Part shown: piece after piece, positions 5,105 through 6,795 of the stretch
Position numbering within the stretch: the first letter of the stretch is position 1
Layout: each line of letters starts with the position of its first letter
Assembly: GCA_964532405.1 (NCBI GenBank)
Contig: CAZHIC010000062.1
Span: forward strand, 1-6,795
DNA length: 6,795 nt
From: PALSA-1006 sp964532405
GTDB taxonomy: Bacteria; Pseudomonadota; Gammaproteobacteria; Burkholderiales; Gallionellaceae
Reading direction: 5' to 3'
The notes under the pieces: model-generated
Database searches by the model: none
Told to the model about the DNA's origin: nothing
What the model saw: only the letters and a program-made list of their open reading frames with translations
Translations under genes and position numbers: made by a program

Positions 5105-6379
5105 CTATGTCCAGTCCAAATCCAGACAGGCGACCAACTTTCCATTAGGTGTATCTATCAGCGCGGAAAGCGTAATGCACTGGCTCTTGCTGGTCAGCGA
5201 ACGGTACGGGCGAGTGATTTGAATTTCTCCGGGATTGAGCATGGCCTGCCTGAAATAATAACGTCTCGACCAATTTGCATCCGCTGCCTCGGCTAATGGC
5301 CTATAGCGAGGATCCGTATACTCGGGCATCTGTTTATGAGTTATGTTTTCACCGATTTGATAACCGCCCTCATCGAGAAAATAGATGCGCATCACGTTGG
5401 GCTGTGCAAGCAACTTGTCGCAGGATTGCTCATGCTGCACACTTCTCGTTTTGATTGTTTGCAACACCGTTTTAAATTCAACCAAACACTGATCCACGGT
5501 TTCCCTGTAGCGCGTTCTTATGGCGGCTGAAAACTCGTTATGTTTGCCGCATAGTTGCGACAAGGCATTGTGCTGATCTGCCTGATCGACAAGCGCCGCT
5601 TGCGGATGGCCAAAATAGTAGCCTTGCACCAGATCAACATTCGAATCGATAGTAATTAAAGCCTGCTGCTCAGTTTCAACACCCTCCATTAAAGCAATGC
5701 AGCCCAGTTCTTGTATAAGACTCACCAGGCTGGGTAAAGCCTTGCGCACCATGCGACTGGCTTCTGCTTGCACAATGATGGAACGGTCAAATTTCACAAT
5801 ATCCGGTTGGATATTCCAGATACGATCAAAGTTGGAGTGGGAAGCCCCGAAATCGTCGATTGCGACCAGGCAACCCAGCTCCTTGTAGTAATTCACCGCT
5901 GCAGAAAGAATCGACACGTCATGAATATTCTGTTCAAGAATTTCAATCACTACCTGGCTGGGTGAAATGTGGTGGTGTGCCAGCATCTCCCTGAAAAACG
6001 ACCCGTAGTTTTTGCCTACTACCGTGACCAGTGGATTTACATTCAAAAAAATCCACGATTTGTTATCTGCGTGCGCAGAAAAATTCTGGATATGAACCGC
6101 ACGGCATAACCGGTCGATCAGCACATCCTCCGATTCACTGTACGTCTGTCCGAACAGCGTGAGTGGCGACACTGCCGAACCCTCGACGGTACGCGCGCGG
6201 CACAGTGCCTCGTAACCCACCGGATTTCTATGCGAGAGACTGAAGATAGGCTGAAAGGCACTGGCAATCGTGTAATCCCGAAACGAGCCAGTCACGCCGT
6301 CTTTGCGGCCAACGCTGACTCGGCCATTTATCGCACTGAAACTATGTGTATTCATGTCCATCGCGCTAGTTTTTGGCAT
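5105..6379 (-). CDS. EAL-domain c-di-GMP phosphodiesterase with C-terminal sensor-like domain
   Basis: This 424-residue soluble protein is predicted to hydrolyse c-di-GMP to pGpG. The EAL domain (about 36-270) retains the catalytic and metal ligands: YEALCR (E57), FLNVNP (N113), VVIEILE (E146), IDDFG (D174, D175), VKFD (K195), MEGVET (E231, E234) and QGYYFG (Q251). There is no GGDEF domain and no membrane segment. A helical linker (about 275-325) leads to a C-terminal domain (about 330-424) with RIYFLDEGGYQIG, RRYYFRQAM, ITRPYRSL and a final VACLDLDW. It resembles the PAS/Cache-like C-terminal domain of YkuI-type EAL proteins and could bind a small ligand. The start is ATG 6379 (14-nt overlap with the preceding small ORF) or ATG 6361; neither has a good ribosome binding site, suggesting translational coupling. 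It lies about 38 nt upstream of the ANTAR gene and is probably cotranscribed, linking nitrogen control to c-di-GMP. Confidence 0.92.
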   Translation of the reverse strand: MPKTSAMDMNTHSFSAINGRVSVGRKDGVTGSFRDYTIASAFQPIFSLSHRNPVGYEALCRARTVEGSAVSPLTLFGQTYSESEDVLIDRLCRAVHIQNFSAHADNKSWIFLNVNPLVTVVGKNYGSFFREMLAHHHISPSQVVIEILEQNIHDVSILSAAVNYYKELGCLVAIDDFGASHSNFDRIWNIQPDIVKFDRSIIVQAEASRMVRKALPSLVSLIQELGCIALMEGVETEQQALITIDSNVDLVQGYYFGHPQAALVDQADQHNALSQLCGKHNEFSAAIRTRYRETVDQCLVEFKTVLQTIKTRSVQHEQSCDKLLAQPNVMRIYFLDEGGYQIGENITHKQMPEYTDPRYRPLAEAADANWSRRYYFRQAMLNPGEIQITRPYRSLTSKSQCITLSALIDTPNGKLVACLDLDWT

Positions 6380-6545
6380 CCGTTTGCTGCCGCTGCCGGA
6401 CTGCGCTTGCAGTGATCTGCTGTATCGGATAGCGCCATTTATTCAAATAACAGGCCCAGCTCATCGCCAGGCGACCTGTTTTGCCAAAGTACGGTAGCCA
6501 GGCTTTCTCGTTATCAGTCAGATTCATTTGTTGGCTTTTCAACAT
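6366..6545 (-). CDS. Small unknown protein, 59 residues
   Basis: I do not recognise this protein. It is a basic, aromatic-rich small protein with the central run NEKAWLPYFGKTGR and then LAMSWACYLNKWRYP; the rest is polar. There is no signal peptide or full membrane helix. The frame is open further upstream (to 6671), but the predicted sigma54 start near 6570 makes ATG 6545 (with GGGAA about 7 nt before it) or ATG 6527 more plausible. Its stop overlaps the EAL ATG at 6379 by 14 nt, or precedes the ATG at 6361 by 4 nt. Either arrangement suits translational coupling, the main argument that it is real. It may equally be a chance frame in a leader. Confidence 0.45.
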   Translation of the reverse strand: MLKSQQMNLTDNEKAWLPYFGKTGRLAMSWACYLNKWRYPIQQITASAVRQRQQTDAKN

Positions 6546-6580
6546 ATCAACGTTCCCGTTTGTTTGGTATACCCCGTATA

Positions 6581-6596
6581 AGCAAAACCGATGCCA
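6581..6596 (-). promoter_or_regulatory. Sigma54 promoter for the small ORF, EAL and ANTAR genes
   Basis: The minus strand reads TGGCATCGGTTTTGCT, matching TGGCAC-N5-TTGCW with one difference and exact GG-N10-GC spacing. The predicted transcription start is near 6570, about 25 nt before ATG 6545. An NtrC-like palindrome is centred about 88 bp upstream of that start, a suitable enhancer distance. Confidence 0.75.
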
Positions 6597-6649
6597 TGGA
6601 TATAAATAACTATGTAAACAATCAATTAGCGTCTGTTTGTAGGCTCGCC

Positions 6650-6666
6650 TGCACCAGGGCCGTGCA
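6650..6666 (-). promoter_or_regulatory. NtrC-like operator (enhancer)
   Basis: The minus strand reads TGCACGGCCCTGGTGCA, 17 bp, equal in length and arms (TGCAC-N7-GTGCA) to the NtrC consensus TGCACCA-N3-TGGTGCA, with the right arm perfect. It lies upstream of the sigma54 promoter at 6581-6596. NtrC control of this unit is inferred from both sites together. Confidence 0.7.
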
Positions 6667-6691
6667 TACACACAAGTGCAGTAATTTCAAT

Positions 6692-6705
6692 GCACGAAAT
6701 CGTGC
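6692..6705 (-). promoter_or_regulatory. Second GCAC/GTGC palindrome, possible weak NtrC site
   Basis: GCACGATTTCGTGC has perfect 6-bp arms around TT. The GCAC-N6-GTGC spacing is one base shorter than the NtrC consensus. Its centre is about 40 bp (roughly four helical turns) from the better operator at 6650-6666, as for paired enhancer sites. It could also belong to another regulator or a gene beyond the right edge. Confidence 0.35.
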
Positions 6706-6795
6706 TCACGGCTTTCTGTGACTTCCTGTTGACCCGATGCATTCACCCTAGAAAAAGGTGCGCCAGCACAAACTGGCAAGCGATAGTTGGTGAAA

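Noticed and set aside
6546..6671. Longer version of the small ORF starting at 6671
   Set aside because: This extension lies across the NtrC-like operator and sigma54 promoter, upstream of the predicted transcription start.
6746..6777. Hairpin GCCAG/CTGGC (or GTGC/GCAC) followed by T5 on the minus strand
   Set aside because: The stronger stem is separated from the T-run by five bases and the stem next to it is only 4 bp. It could end an upstream gene but cannot be supported.
6701..6795. Plus-strand frame open to the right edge from GTG near 6701
   Set aside because: No ribosome binding site, no recognisable residues, and too short to judge at the window edge.
1..6795. CRISPR array, insertion sequence, tRNA or rRNA
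   Set aside because: No spaced direct repeats, transposase motifs, terminal inverted repeats, cloverleaf or rRNA-like sequence were seen.

Overview
All supported genes lie on the minus strand, so the window reads from its right end (6795) to its left end (1). Gene content and style suggest a Gram-negative proteobacterium, most likely a betaproteobacterium: a Tat-exported NrtA-type binding protein, NtrC/sigma54-type promoters, and a PhoB-like DNA-binding domain. I cannot name the genus. The theme is uptake and use of an alternative nitrogen source, cyanate and/or nitrate.

Right block (about 6710 to 4491): a regulatory unit. It has a 17-bp NtrC-like operator (6650-6666), a good sigma54 -24/-12 promoter (6581-6596) and a probable 59-residue unknown protein (6366-6545). 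A complete EAL-type c-di-GMP phosphodiesterase with an extra C-terminal domain follows (5105-6379), then a NasT-like ANTAR antiterminator (4491-5066). The genes are tightly packed and probably cotranscribed.

Middle (4490 to 4204): a second control region. It has a consensus-perfect sigma54 promoter (4337-4352) with a predicted start near 4326. Immediately after comes a leader RNA with two hexanucleotide-loop stems, loops AACGGC and AAAGGC, each with A at loop position 1 and G at position 4. This is the published recognition pattern of ANTAR proteins. The second stem shares its loop and 3' arm with the 5' arm of a strong intrinsic terminator, so the two folds exclude each other. A strong ribosome binding site and the true start of the binding-protein gene (4203) follow.

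Left block (4203 to 395): the structural operon. Order is Tat-exported NrtA/CynA-family binding protein, cyanase (cynS), NrtB-type permease, NrtD-type ATPase, and a stand-alone PhoB-like winged-helix protein with no receiver domain. Because cyanase sits inside the transporter genes, cyanate is a strong candidate substrate, although family resemblance alone would say nitrate.

Working model (inference): under nitrogen limitation NtrC and sigma54 switch on both units. The ANTAR protein then stabilises the leader stems, prevents termination, and lets the transporter/cyanase operon be read. Cyanase converts imported cyanate with bicarbonate to ammonia and CO2. The EAL protein would tie the same nitrogen signal to c-di-GMP turnover. 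A NasS-type sensor, the usual partner of NasT, is not in the window. Positions 1-394 hold no convincing gene, only a short 10-bp-period tandem repeat.
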